Shown piece by piece: positions 30,237-38,131 of a DNA stretch of 45,172 nt. Location of the stretch: the NCBI RefSeq assembly GCF_018614095.1, contig NZ_JAGGOY010000090.1:1-45172 (forward strand), written 5' to 3'. The notes beneath the pieces were generated by a model, which worked only from the letters and a program-made list of their open reading frames with translations, ran no database searches and had not been told where the DNA came from. Every line of letters starts with the position of its first letter. Position 1 is the first letter of the stretch. The translations under genes were made by a program, and so were the position numbers. This stretch comes from Streptomyces sp. ISL-87 (GTDB lineage: Bacteria > Actinomycetota > Actinomycetes > Streptomycetales > Streptomycetaceae).

Positions 30237-30506
30237 ATGAGCGGCGTCGTGGTGGTGTACGAGCTCGGCCAGCCGGTGACAGGGAACGTGTCACACGGTG
30301 AGCAGCTGTCTGTCCGCCGGGTGCATTCCGCACCGGCCGCACCGGGCACCTCAGTGCGTGGCCCCCGGACCATGTGCGGCAAGGACACCTTCGCGATGGA
30401 AACGGCAGAGTGGAAACCGTCCGGGCAACCGGATTCCTCGTGGTTCGCCCCGGAGTACGCGGACCTGGTGTGCCCCGAGTGCGATGCCGCGATGGACGAC
30501 CGCTGA
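30237..30506 (+). CDS. Conserved-type hypothetical protein with a C-terminal CPEC
   Basis: The 89-residue product starts MSGVVVVYELGQPVTGNV and ends DLVCPECDAAMDDR, with another Cys in TMCGKDTF. The three Cys could bind a metal or be redox active. It is divergent from hen1 and convergent with mmuM. The ATG lies 6 bases after a -10-like TACCGT, which suggests a leaderless message. I do not know the family's function. Confidence 0.6.
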   Translation: MSGVVVVYELGQPVTGNVSHGEQLSVRRVHSAPAAPGTSVRGPRTMCGKDTFAMETAEWKPSGQPDSSWFAPEYADLVCPECDAAMDDR

Positions 30507-30516
30507 CCTTCGGCCC

Positions 30517-31425
30517 TCATCCGCCCGCGGCCTCGGCGGCCAGCGCCGTGATGCGGGCGGGGCCGATGCGGCAGCAGCCGCCGATGAGGCGGGCGCCGGT
30601 GGCGCGCCAGGTGGTGACCGGCCAGGGGGCCGGCGTGGCGGGGGCGTTCCAGGTCCGGGTGGCCGCGTCCCAGGCCGAGCCGTCGTTGGGGTAGGCCAGG
30701 AGCGGCTTGCGGGTGGCCTCGGAGGCGGCCCGCAGGGCCGGCGCCACGTCCTGCGGGTCGCAGCAGTTGACGCCGAGCGCGATGACCTGCGGGGTCTCGG
30801 CCGCGAGGGCGAAGGCCTCGGGGAGGGGCTGGCCGGCGCGGGTCCGGCCGTCGGCCACGGTGTAGCTCAGCCATGCGGGCGCGCCCGTCTCGGCGAGGAC
30901 GGTGAGCAGGGCTTCGGCCTCGTCGGTGTCCGGGATCGTCTCCAGGGCCAGTACGTCGGGTCCCGCGTCCAACAGCGCCTCTACGCGGGGGCGGTGGAAG
31001 GCGGCCAGCTCGCGCACGCTCAGGCCGTACCGGCCGCGGTACTCGGAGCCGTCCGCGAGCACCGCCCCGTACGGGCCCACCGAGGCGGCGACCCAGACCT
31101 CGTGGTCCGCCGCCCGCGCCGCGTCGGCGGCCAGCCGCACACTCCGCGCCAGCAGGGCGGTGGTCTCGGGGCGCCCGTAGCCGTGGGCGGCGAAGGCCTC
31201 GTACCCGACCTGGTAGCTCGCGGTGATCAGCACCTCGGCGCCGGCCCGGGCGTACGCCGTGTGGGCGGCCGCCACCTGGTCCGGATGCTCGGCGAGCACC
31301 CGGCCCGACCAGAGGTCCCCGGACAGGTCGCAGCCCTGGTCGGCGAGCTGGTTGCTCAGCCCGCCGTCCAGGATCACGGTCCTGCGGGCCAGGGCCTCGG
31401 CGAGCGGGCCGGATGCGCGCGTCAT
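30517..31425 (-). CDS. mmuM: Homocysteine S-methyltransferase
   Basis: The 302-residue enzyme transfers a methyl group from S-methylmethionine (or SAM) to homocysteine, making methionine. The zinc-binding cysteines are visible in ALGVNCCDP and IGGCCRIGP, and the N-terminal LDGGLSNQLADQGCDL and ETIPDTDEAEALL segments are typical. The ATG at 31425 lies 15 bp after the LLM oxidoreductase gene, so the two form an operon. Confidence 0.9.
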   Translation of the reverse strand: MTRASGPLAEALARRTVILDGGLSNQLADQGCDLSGDLWSGRVLAEHPDQVAAAHTAYARAGAEVLITASYQVGYEAFAAHGYGRPETTALLARSVRLAADAARAADHEVWVAASVGPYGAVLADGSEYRGRYGLSVRELAAFHRPRVEALLDAGPDVLALETIPDTDEAEALLTVLAETGAPAWLSYTVADGRTRAGQPLPEAFALAAETPQVIALGVNCCDPQDVAPALRAASEATRKPLLAYPNDGSAWDAATRTWNAPATPAPWPVTTWRATGARLIGGCCRIGPARITALAAEAAGG

Positions 31426-31440
31426 GCCTACAAGCCTCCG

Positions 31441-32364
31441 TCAGCCGAGCTGGGACAGCACCTGGGACGAGATCAGCTCCAGGTGGTCCAGGTCGTCGAG
31501 GTCGAGCAGCTGGAGGTAGACCCGCGAGGAGCCGATGGCGGCGTAGGTGCCGAGCTTCTCCACGACCTCGGCCGGGGATCCGGCCAGGCCGTTCGCCTTG
31601 AGCTCGTCCACCTCGCGGCCGATGGCGGCGGCCCGCCGGGCCACCTCGGCGTCGTCCTTGCCCACGCACACCACGAGGGCGTTGGAGTACACGAGGTCGT
31701 CGGCCTTGCGGCCGGCGTCCGCCGCGGCCTCCCGGACCCGGGCGAACTGCCGCTGGCTGTCCGCGATCGACGCGAACGGCATGTTGAACTCGTCCGCGTA
31801 CCGGGCGGCGAGGCGCGGGGTGCGCTTCGCCCCGTGGCCGCCGACGAGGACGGGCACCTTGGCCTGGGCCGGCTTGGGCAGCGCCGGGGAGTTCTCCACC
31901 TGGTAGTGGCTGCCGGTGTAGTCGAAGGTGGCGCCGGGCTCGGTGGCCCACAGGCCGGTGATGATGGCCAGCTGCTCCTCCAGCCGGGCCATCCGCTCCG
32001 CCGGGAAGGGGATCCCGTACGCCTTGTGCTCCTCCTCGAACCAGCCGGCGCCCAGGCCCAGTTCGACGCGGCCGCCGGACATCTGGTCGACCTGCGCCAC
32101 CTGGATCGCGAGGACGCCGGGCAGCCGGAAGGTGCCGGCGGTCATCAGCGTGCCCAGCCGGATCCGCTTGGTCTCGCGGGCCAGTCCCGCGAGGGTGATC
32201 CACGCGTCGGTGGGGCCGGGCAGCCCGTCGACGGATCCCATCCGGAGATAGTGGTCGGAGCGGAAGAACGCGTCGAAGCCCAGGTCCTCGGTGGCCTTGG
32301 CGACGGTCAGGAGGGTGTCGTAGCCGGCGCCCTGCTGGGGCTCGGTGAAAATACGGAGATCCAT
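31441..32364 (-). CDS. LLM-class F420-dependent oxidoreductase
   Basis: This 307-residue TIM-barrel protein has the luciferase-like features GFDAFFRSDHYLRMGS, IRLGTLMTAGTFRLPGVLA, SGGRVELGLGAGWFEEEH and PVLVGGHGAKRTPRLAARYADEFN. Members use F420H2 or FMN, and F420 is usual in actinomycetes. The substrate is unknown. Two starts are possible, ATG at 32364 (GGGGAG close by) and ATG at 32373 (AAGGG upstream). I took the shorter, MDLRIF. It precedes mmuM in the same operon. Confidence 0.85.
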   Translation of the reverse strand: MDLRIFTEPQQGAGYDTLLTVAKATEDLGFDAFFRSDHYLRMGSVDGLPGPTDAWITLAGLARETKRIRLGTLMTAGTFRLPGVLAIQVAQVDQMSGGRVELGLGAGWFEEEHKAYGIPFPAERMARLEEQLAIITGLWATEPGATFDYTGSHYQVENSPALPKPAQAKVPVLVGGHGAKRTPRLAARYADEFNMPFASIADSQRQFARVREAAADAGRKADDLVYSNALVVCVGKDDAEVARRAAAIGREVDELKANGLAGSPAEVVEKLGTYAAIGSSRVYLQLLDLDDLDHLELISSQVLSQLG

Positions 32365-32568
32365 GCTCCCCATCCTGCCCTTCCCGCCACGGCAGGGTGA
32401 ATATCCGTCAACCGGGCGGCCCGCCCCCGCCCCTGCCAGTGACCAGCGCGGATGGGGATCGTTGGCTCGGACGGAGCCGGACCGCCCGGCCCGCGTGCCG
32501 GCGGCCTTTCGCCGGTGCGTCCACCGACCCCTTCCGCCTTTGGAAGGGCCAGGGCCGAGGAGGCCGCC

Positions 32569-32850
32569 ATGTCCCACGAGTCCGTGCCGGAGACCCGCCG
32601 ACAGACCGGACAGACCGGACAGGCAGCACACGACCACGCACACCAGGAGTCCGCGGTACCCGCCCAGGGCGGCGGCGCGCCGAAGGGCCTGCTCCAGCAG
32701 ATGGAAGAGCTGATGGCCGCGCTCAACGCCGACCTGTCGCAGCTCGACGCCGACCTCCAGCACTCCGCGGACCGCACTCCCTCCGGCACCACGCTGACTC
32801 CGGGCAGCCGCACCCCTGAGAGCGAGCCCCACTCCGACCGGTCGTTCTGA
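32569..32850 (+). CDS. Small hypothetical protein with a short coiled coil
   Basis: The 93-residue, hydrophilic product has Gln/His/Thr-rich ends and a central amphipathic helix (GLLQQMEELMAALNADLSQL), probably a coiled coil. The ATG at 32569 has GGAGG 6 bases upstream, and a perfect terminator palindrome follows. I do not recognise the family. The composition suggests a largely disordered protein. No operon partner is seen. Confidence 0.6.
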   Translation: MSHESVPETRRQTGQTGQAAHDHAHQESAVPAQGGGAPKGLLQQMEELMAALNADLSQLDADLQHSADRTPSGTTLTPGSRTPESEPHSDRSF

Positions 32851-32856
32851 CCGTGC

Positions 32857-32882
32857 GGGTCCCGTCGCGCGCGACGGGACCC
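32857..32882. terminator. Perfect 13-bp-arm terminator hairpin
   Basis: The 26-bp sequence is a perfect palindrome with 13-base arms (GGGTCCCGTCGCG and its complement), starting 6 bases after the stop of the small plus-strand gene. In RNA the innermost base pairs would open to form the loop. There is no T-tract. Confidence 0.75.
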
Positions 32883-32925
32883 CCGACCCGAAGTGCCCCT
32901 GCCCGTCATTGGGGCGGCGGCACAC

Positions 32926-33035
32926 ACGCAGGCGCACTCAGGCGCAGACGCACGCAGAGGCACGCAGGCGTATGTCAGGCGCAGACCACACGCAGGGGCA
33001 CGCAGGCGTACCTCAAGCGCACTCAGGCCACTCCC
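32926..33035. repeat. About 37-bp imperfect tandem repeat, three units, spanning a stop codon
   Basis: Units begin at 32926, 32962 and 33000, each with ACGCAGGCG(C/T)A and a later TCA(G/A)GCGCA block. The third unit contains the stop codon (TCA 33023-33025) of the minus-strand gene at 33023-33508. Shorter GCAGGC and CGCAC motifs recur inside units. Confidence 0.7.
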
Positions 33036-33508
33036 GAGGCGGACCCCCGCTCGCGGACCGTCATCCGGCGCAGGATCGCCCGTACCCGATCGCTCGACTC
33101 GTCAGCCGCGTCGATCGACTCTATGCACTGCCAGTACAGGCCCTCGTCGTCCGTCCCGCAGGCCACCCCGACCAGGGCTATCCCCACTTCGCCCAGCAGC
33201 TCCTGGAGTCCGAGCAGCGCCTGCCGGACATCCACAACCTCCGTCAACTGCGCCGCGCGCGGCGGATAGTCGGGCGCACGGCCCTCACCGCGCAGCGCTG
33301 CCCGGTCGAGGACCCCGCAACCCCTTCCCCCCGCTTCACCCAGCCCCCGTGCCTCCGATCTCAGCTCCGGCGGCCCGGTGACCGCCAGCCAGCTCCCTAT
33401 TCCCTGCGCGAGTGCCTGGGCCTGCCAGGCCTCGCCCACGATGTCCATCGCCGCCCCGCTCTGTGCCAGCGCGTGCCGGCCGGCTGCGATGAGCCGTACC
33501 GCATCCAT
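33023..33508 (-). CDS. Conserved hypothetical protein, possibly DUF6099-like
   Basis: The 161-residue protein starts MDAVRLIAAGRHALAQSG, is mostly helical and acidic at its end, and contains a GTDDEGLYWQCIESIDAADE segment. I believe it belongs to a Streptomyces-restricted family (DUF6099), but that is from memory of its start. No catalytic motif is visible. Its 3' end lies in an imperfect tandem repeat. Confidence 0.65.
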   Translation of the reverse strand: MDAVRLIAAGRHALAQSGAAMDIVGEAWQAQALAQGIGSWLAVTGPPELRSEARGLGEAGGRGCGVLDRAALRGEGRAPDYPPRAAQLTEVVDVRQALLGLQELLGEVGIALVGVACGTDDEGLYWQCIESIDAADESSDRVRAILRRMTVRERGSASGVA

Positions 33509-33631
33509 ATGCCGTCCCCCGTCCGCACGACATCCTGCCGTTCTCCCACTACCCAGAGTGAAGGCAACGAGCCAGTAAAGCCAGGGGTATTCGGAAATCT
33601 ATGGACACAGACATGGTTGTGGACGACGCCA

Positions 33632-34099
33632 TCACTCCGAAGAGTGACGATTTGGTGTCGGAGTACCCGGCACAGGGAAGCGGAGCTCGTTCCTCTCGAT
33701 CTTCGCCGCGAGCGCGTCCAGCACATCCACCCCTAGGACCTCACAGAACTGCAGCAGATACGCGAGCACATCGGCCACCTCATCGGCCACACGGTGCGCG
33801 CTTTCCGGCTTCTCCATGACCTTCGCCGACTGTTCCGGCGTCAGCCACTGGAAGATCTCGACCAGTTCGGACGCCTCCACGCTCAACGCCACGGCCAGGT
33901 TCTTGGGCGTGTGGTACGGCTCCCACCCCCGCGCCGCCGCGAACTCGGCGAGCCGCCGCTGCAGCTGCCCGAGCCTCTCCTCCGGCCGCCCCCCGCCCGT
34001 GCCGTGCGCGCCTTGCGTGTCGTGCCCGCCTTGCGTGTCGTGCCCGCCCTGCGTGTCGTGCGTACCCGGTGTGCCGTGCGTGTCTGGCTCGTCGCTCAT
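33632..34099 (-). CDS. MazG-like nucleotide pyrophosphohydrolase
   Basis: The 155-residue protein of the all-alpha NTP pyrophosphatase family has the Mg-binding residues in EASELVEIFQW and DEVADVLAYLLQF. The YHTPKNLAVALSVEA start of the domain is typical of the short dCTPase/MazG-like group that removes non-canonical nucleotides. The N-terminal about 40 residues are a repeated HDTQGG tract from an 18-bp repeat and are not part of the domain. The ATG at 34099 overlaps the stop of the upstream ATPase gene (ATGA), so both are coupled. Confidence 0.88.
   Translation of the reverse strand: MSDEPDTHGTPGTHDTQGGHDTQGGHDTQGAHGTGGGRPEERLGQLQRRLAEFAAARGWEPYHTPKNLAVALSVEASELVEIFQWLTPEQSAKVMEKPESAHRVADEVADVLAYLLQFCEVLGVDVLDALAAKIERNELRFPVPGTPTPNRHSSE
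34010..34063. repeat. 18-bp in-frame repeat in the MazG-like N-terminus
   Basis: Three 18-bp units (GCC(T/C)TGCGTGTCGTGC and two more bases) begin at 34010, 34028 and 34046 and encode HDTQGG or HDTQGA. Frame is kept on copy-number change. Confidence 0.85.
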
Positions 34100-35652
34100 G
34101 GACTCAGGTCTACCACCGAGACGCCGGGGAGCCCCCGGGCGGTTCCCGCGGCCTGCTCGCCGACCGCCGCCACCAGCCGGACATGGCCACGTCCGCACGC
34201 CAGCAGCGCCAGGCGCAGCAGTTCGGCGGTCTGCGCCCGGTCCAGGTCGCGGTCGAAGCCGTCGGCGAGGACGGTCAGCGCCTGCTGCGCGGACAGCAGT
34301 TCGGCGGCCGGGTCCACGGCCAGCACCCCCGGCCCGGTCAGCAGGACGAGCGCCAGCGCGAGGAAGCGGAGCTCGCCCGCGCCCAGCCGGCCGAGTGCGG
34401 TGCCGGGCCGGTCGGGGCCGCGGTCGAGCAGTGCGGTGACGGGGCCGTCCGCGAGGGCCCTTACATCCAGCCCGGCCACCGCGCCCGCGCAGCCGGTACG
34501 GGCCGCCTGGGCCAGCATCGCGTGGCGGGTGCCGCATTCGTGGCGGGTCCGGCGCAGTACGTCGGCCAGGTTGGCGCAGTCGCCCAGCAGCCGCCCCTCC
34601 CCCGGCGGAACGGGCGCGCGCATCCGGTCCGGGCGGGGGTCACAGGGGAACACCGAGCGGAGCGCGACCACCACCTGCTCGGCGGCGGCCAGGACCCGCC
34701 GCTGCCCGGGGGTGGCACCCGCCACGCGGAGCGGGAGGAGCGCGGTGCCGAGGCGGTCGTCGGGCAGCGGGGCCCTGGTGACACCGGTGGTGCCACCGGT
34801 CAGCCAGGCGGCCTGCACCGAGGGCCGGCCGGGGTCGCGCAGTGCGGTGCTGAGCAGGATCTGGCCGTCCACCGAGAGCCGCTCACCGGCGATGCGCAGC
34901 GTGGGCTCCGCCTGCACGGCGAGGTCGAGCCGGACCGGGCCGGCCGGTCCGTCCACCGTGCAGCCGATGCGGAATCCGCGGCGGCGCTCCGTGTCGGGGA
35001 GGGCCAGGTCCGGGACCAGGGCCAGGGGATCCGGGAACACCTCTTCGAGGGTCCCCCCGGAACCCAGCCCGGCCAGGGCCTCGAAGGCGTACAGGGCCTG
35101 GGACTTGCCGCTGCCGCTCGGCCCGGCGAAGAGCGTGACGGGCCCGAGCGCGAAGACCGCGGCCCGGTGCGAAGCGAAGGCCGAGAGCCGCAACTCGGTG
35201 ACGGCTGGCCGGTGATGCGGGGTCGCTTGCGCGGGCGGAACCGGGGAGCGGGCGCCCTGCGCCGAAAGGACCGCTGGGCGTGCGGCCTGAGCCGGTACGG
35301 CAGCCGCCCGAGCGCCGGGCCCGGGGCCGGCAGGCCCGGCGGGAGCCGAAGCCGACACCGGGACGGCTGGGCCCGAAGTGGTTGAAGGGCCAGAAGAGGC
35401 CGGAGCGGTTGAAAAGGCCGAAGCTGCTGAAGAGGCTGGAGGGGCTAAAGCGGTTGAAGCGGTTGAAGCGGTTGAAGCGGTTGAAGCTGTTGAAGCTGTT
35501 GAAGCTGTTGAAGCTGTTGAAGCTGTTGAAGCTGTTGAAGGGTCGACGCCAGCAAGCGGCACTGCGGCAGGGGCAACGGCCCGAGCGAGCCCGGGGACTG
35601 CGTGGGCGTCGGGTAACGCGGGCGCGGCGGTTACGGCCGTGGTGGGGTCCAT
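34096..35652 (-). CDS. AAA/SMC-like ATP-binding protein with long low-complexity N-terminus
   Basis: This 518-residue protein has a C-terminal ATPase domain from about residue 150. Walker A is GPVTLFAGPSGSGKSQAL, a signature-like LGAGELRFLALALVLLTGPGVLAVD leads to the Walker B region, and a switch region follows. It resembles the RecF/AAA_21 type of ATPases. The first 150 residues are Ala/Pro/Ser/Thr-rich, including a repeated STA tract from a 9-bp repeat, and are probably disordered. The true start could lie further downstream, but no better start with a binding site is seen. It is coupled to the MazG-like gene. Confidence 0.75.
   Translation of the reverse strand: MDPTTAVTAAPALPDAHAVPGLARAVAPAAVPLAGVDPSTASTASTASTASTASTASTASTASTASTALAPPASSAASAFSTAPASSGPSTTSGPAVPVSASAPAGPAGPGPGARAAAVPAQAARPAVLSAQGARSPVPPAQATPHHRPAVTELRLSAFASHRAAVFALGPVTLFAGPSGSGKSQALYAFEALAGLGSGGTLEEVFPDPLALVPDLALPDTERRRGFRIGCTVDGPAGPVRLDLAVQAEPTLRIAGERLSVDGQILLSTALRDPGRPSVQAAWLTGGTTGVTRAPLPDDRLGTALLPLRVAGATPGQRRVLAAAEQVVVALRSVFPCDPRPDRMRAPVPPGEGRLLGDCANLADVLRRTRHECGTRHAMLAQAARTGCAGAVAGLDVRALADGPVTALLDRGPDRPGTALGRLGAGELRFLALALVLLTGPGVLAVDPAAELLSAQQALTVLADGFDRDLDRAQTAELLRLALLACGRGHVRLVAAVGEQAAGTARGLPGVSVVDLSP
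35452..35541. repeat. 9-bp in-frame repeat (STA tract)
   Basis: Ten 9-bp units, (G/T)GTTGAAGC with one variant (final G), run from 35452 to 35541 and encode Ser-Thr-Ala repeats on the minus strand. The first four begin with G and the rest with T, which shows block expansion. Confidence 0.9.
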
Positions 35653-35719
35653 GAGCCGGACGGTACGGTTCCCCGGGGGTTGTGCGGGGCCGGTGAACCG
35701 TTCCGTCGGGGCGACCTTC

Positions 35720-36115
35720 CTACGATCGGGGGACCGCCGCAGCCGCGATTCCCTCGACCTCGGTCCCGACGGGCGCCAGCAGGAAGACGTTCCGGTCGAC
35801 CCGGTGCATCCCGCTGCCCAGCCCGAAGACCACGCCGCTGCTGAAGTCCAGGATCCGCTTGGCCACTTCGCTGTCCGCGCCGGTCAGGTCCAGCAGCACC
35901 GGGATCTGCGCGATCAGGTACTCGGCCACCTCCCGGGCGTCGGCGAAGATCTGGACCCGGATCACCACGAAGCGCCGCTGCTCCGCCGCGGACGCCCCCG
36001 GCGTCGTGGGGATCGTGCGGTGGTCCACCCGGGAGGGCCATTCGTTGCGACTGCGCAGGGGTACCACCTGCGCGAGCCCCTCCCACTGTTCGTCGGTGAC
36101 GTCGTACCTGCTCAC
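35720..36115 (-). CDS. SepF-like cell division protein
   Basis: The 131-residue protein contains the SepF fold (RRFVVIRVQIFADAREVAEYL, LLDLTGADSEVAKRILDFSSGVVFGLGSGMHRV, NVFLLAPVGTEVEG). SepF binds FtsZ at the membrane. Streptomyces encode a main sepF in the division cluster plus paralogues (SflA, SflB). Without ftsZ neighbours, this is likely one of the paralogues. The N-terminus lacks an obvious membrane amphipathic helix. The GTG at 36115 overlaps the stop of an 11-codon upstream ORF. The AAA ATPase gene follows 67 bp downstream. Confidence 0.85.
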   Translation of the reverse strand: MSRYDVTDEQWEGLAQVVPLRSRNEWPSRVDHRTIPTTPGASAAEQRRFVVIRVQIFADAREVAEYLIAQIPVLLDLTGADSEVAKRILDFSSGVVFGLGSGMHRVDRNVFLLAPVGTEVEGIAAAAVPRS

Positions 36116-36147
36116 CGGGCCGCCTCGGCCGTGCGCTTCATGTGCAT
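36112..36147 (-). CDS. Possible 11-residue upstream ORF coupled to the SepF-like gene
   Basis: On the minus strand an ATG at 36147 with GGGGGA before it begins the peptide MHMKRTAEAAR, whose TGA stop overlaps the GTG start of the SepF-like gene (GTGA at 36112-36115). The SepF-like start itself has only GAGG upstream. This could provide translational coupling or control. It could also be chance, since it is very short. Confidence 0.35.
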   Translation of the reverse strand: MHMKRTAEAAR

Positions 36148-36239
36148 CCCCCCATCCTCTCGCGTTTCACCCGTTCAGCCCAACAACGACACGACCCGGG
36201 CGCGGGGCACGCCACACGAAGAGAATCGGATAAGTTAAG

Positions 36240-36258
36240 TTAGGTTAGGCATACCTAA
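36240..36258. promoter_or_regulatory. Iron box (IdeR/DmdR-type operator)
   Basis: TTAGGTTAGGCATACCTAA closely matches the actinobacterial iron-box consensus TTAGGTTAGGCTAACCTAA (17 of 19). It lies 33 bp before the DUF2470 gene start and in AT-rich sequence preceded by TAAGTTAAG. Iron-dependent repression of that gene is expected. Confidence 0.8.
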
Positions 36259-36290
36259 GTAACTCAACTCGGGATGATGGAGAGATCCGC

Positions 36291-37007
36291 ATGCGCATGT
36301 CCGGTGCCCCTGACACCCCGGCCGCCACCCGGCCCACCGACGCAGAGCGGGTCCGGTCGGTCCTGGCCGCCGCCCACCCCATGACCGTGGTCACCGACGG
36401 GCTGCGCAGCGAGGTCCGCCACCTCGACGGCACGGACCCGCTGAGCCGCCTGCACCTGCATCCCGCCGAGCCCGGCGGCGACGCCGAGCACAGGCCCGCG
36501 ATCCGGCTGGAGTTCACCGACGTCGCCCCGACGCCCGTACGCGACCGGGTGCGCGCACGCGTCACGATGCTGGGCCGGCTGCTCACTCCTTACCACGACG
36601 ACGGCGACACCACCGGCTCCGCCTGCGTGGAGTTCGGGCACGCCGTACTGGAGACGGCGGACGGCCGCTCCTACGTCGGCCTCGAGGAGCTGGACGCCGC
36701 CCGCCCCGACCCGCTCGCGCCGTACGAGGCCGGCATGCTCACGCACCTCCTCGACGACCACGCCGATCTGGTCACCCTGCTGCTGCGCCTGGTCCGGCCG
36801 CTGCCCGCCACGCCCGTCCTGCGCGCGCTGCCGCTCGCGATGGACCGGTACGGGATCACCCTGCGCCTGGAGGAGCCGCGCGGGCACCGCGACGTGCGGC
36901 TGCCGTTCCCGTCGCGGCTGGACTCCGTGGAGCAGTCGGGGGCCCAGATCCAGGCGCTGTTCAGCGCGGCCCGCCGGCGCTCGCACCACAACACCCTGCC
37001 GGCCTGA
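36291..37007 (+). CDS. DUF2470 domain protein, iron-regulated, possibly heme-related
   Basis: The 238-residue protein begins MRMSGAPDTPAATRPTDAER. It carries a DUF2470-like segment (RVRSVLAAAHPMTVV, GLRSEVRHLDGTDPLSRLHLH), a domain also found at the ends of heme-utilisation (HugZ-type) and pyridoxamine-oxidase-like proteins. The rest is acidic and mostly helical. The ATG at 36291 has GGAGAG upstream; MSG at 36297 is an alternative. The iron box just upstream supports a role in iron or heme handling. Function is inferred from regulation and domain only. Confidence 0.78.
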   Translation: MRMSGAPDTPAATRPTDAERVRSVLAAAHPMTVVTDGLRSEVRHLDGTDPLSRLHLHPAEPGGDAEHRPAIRLEFTDVAPTPVRDRVRARVTMLGRLLTPYHDDGDTTGSACVEFGHAVLETADGRSYVGLEELDAARPDPLAPYEAGMLTHLLDDHADLVTLLLRLVRPLPATPVLRALPLAMDRYGITLRLEEPRGHRDVRLPFPSRLDSVEQSGAQIQALFSAARRRSHHNTLPA

Positions 37008-37043
37008 GGAATAGGTTCGCGCGCCGCCCAGTTGGCCACGATC

Positions 37044-37964
37044 ATGAAGGCCATCACGTACAGCTCATACGGAACTTCCGAAATCCTCACGCTCGTTGAC
37101 GCCCCGGAGCCCAAGGTGGGCCCCGGCGAGGTGCTCGTCCGCGTCAAGGCCGCCGGCGTCAACCCCGTGGACTGGAAGCTCGCCGCCGGATACCTCGAAC
37201 CGATCCTGGAGGTCCGCTACCCGGTCATACCCGGCTGGGACGTCGCCGGAGTCGTCGAGGCGGTCGGCCCGGACACCTTCGACTACGCCGTCGGAGACGA
37301 GGTGTACGGCTACGTGCGCAAGGAGTGGGTCGAGCTCGGCACTTACGCCGAACTGGTCTCCGCCCCGGTCCGCACCCTGGCCCGCAAGCCGCGCGAGCTG
37401 ACCTTCGAACAGGCGGCCGGCATCCCGCTGGCCGGGCTCACCGCCTACCAGTCCCTCACCCGTGCGGGCCTCAAGGCCGGCGAGACCGTGCTCATCCACT
37501 CGGCCGCCGGCGGCACCGGCTCCTTCGGCGTGCAGATCGCGGTCGCCCTCGGCCTGCGGGTCATCGGCACGGCGGGCGCGCACAACCACGACTACCTGCG
37601 CTCGCTCGGCGCCGAGCCGGTCCTCTACGGGGAGGGGCTGGCGGACCGGGTCCGCGAGCTGGCGCCCGAAGGCGTGGACGCGGGCCTCGACTTCTACGGA
37701 GACGGCGTCATCGAGACCCTCCAGTCGCTGGTCAAGCAGCGTGACCGGGTGGTCTCCATCGCCGACTACACCGCCGCCGAGCAGGGCGCGCACCAGCTGT
37801 GGGTGCGCCCCGACACCGCCGACCTGACCTTCCTGGCCGAACTGGCCGACGCGGGCAAGCTCACGGTCAACGTGGAGCACGCGCTGCCGCTCGCCGAGAC
37901 CGCGAAGGCCTGGGAGCTCAGCGCCGCGGGCCGCACCCGCGGCAAGATCGTCCTCACCGTCTGA
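37044..37964 (+). CDS. NADP-dependent quinone oxidoreductase (zinc-independent MDR family)
   Basis: The 306-residue protein has the MDR layout: an N-terminal GroES-like domain (GEVLVRVKAAGVNPVDWKLAAG, IPGWDVAGVVEAVG) and a Rossmann domain with ETVLIHSAAGGTGSFGVQIAVALG and RVIGTAGAHNHDYLRSLGAE. No zinc-ligand set is present, as in quinone oxidoreductases. The ATG at 37044 is favoured over the TTG at 37032; neither has a strong binding site. A strong terminator follows. It lies 36 bp after the DUF2470 gene and may be cotranscribed. Confidence 0.86.
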   Translation: MKAITYSSYGTSEILTLVDAPEPKVGPGEVLVRVKAAGVNPVDWKLAAGYLEPILEVRYPVIPGWDVAGVVEAVGPDTFDYAVGDEVYGYVRKEWVELGTYAELVSAPVRTLARKPRELTFEQAAGIPLAGLTAYQSLTRAGLKAGETVLIHSAAGGTGSFGVQIAVALGLRVIGTAGAHNHDYLRSLGAEPVLYGEGLADRVRELAPEGVDAGLDFYGDGVIETLQSLVKQRDRVVSIADYTAAEQGAHQLWVRPDTADLTFLAELADAGKLTVNVEHALPLAETAKAWELSAAGRTRGKIVLTV

Positions 37965-37995
37965 CGCCGCCCGCATTTATTGCGGCCGCGGCCGC

Positions 37996-38022
37996 GCCGC
38001 CGGAGCGCCCGGCTCCGGCGGC
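37996..38022 (+). terminator. Terminator after the quinone oxidoreductase gene
   Basis: GCCGCCGGAGC (37996-38006) pairs perfectly with GCTCCGGCGGC (38012-38022) around a 5-base loop, 32 bases after the stop codon. Confidence 0.75.
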
Positions 38023-38118
38023 ACAACCCGCACGGGGGATGACCGGTGGCCCGGCCTGGTCCGGCCTGCGAGGGCGAGATCACATCCAGTGGTTATGGTC
38101 TCGATTGAGCGACCCCCC

Positions 38119-38124
38119 TAGCAT
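38119..38124 (+). promoter_or_regulatory. -10 element of mutA, probably leaderless
   Basis: TAGCAT at 38119-38124 lies 7 bases before the mutA ATG (38132), and there is no Shine-Dalgarno sequence between them. A clear -35 is not obvious. Confidence 0.4.
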
Positions 38125-38131
38125 TCGAGCC

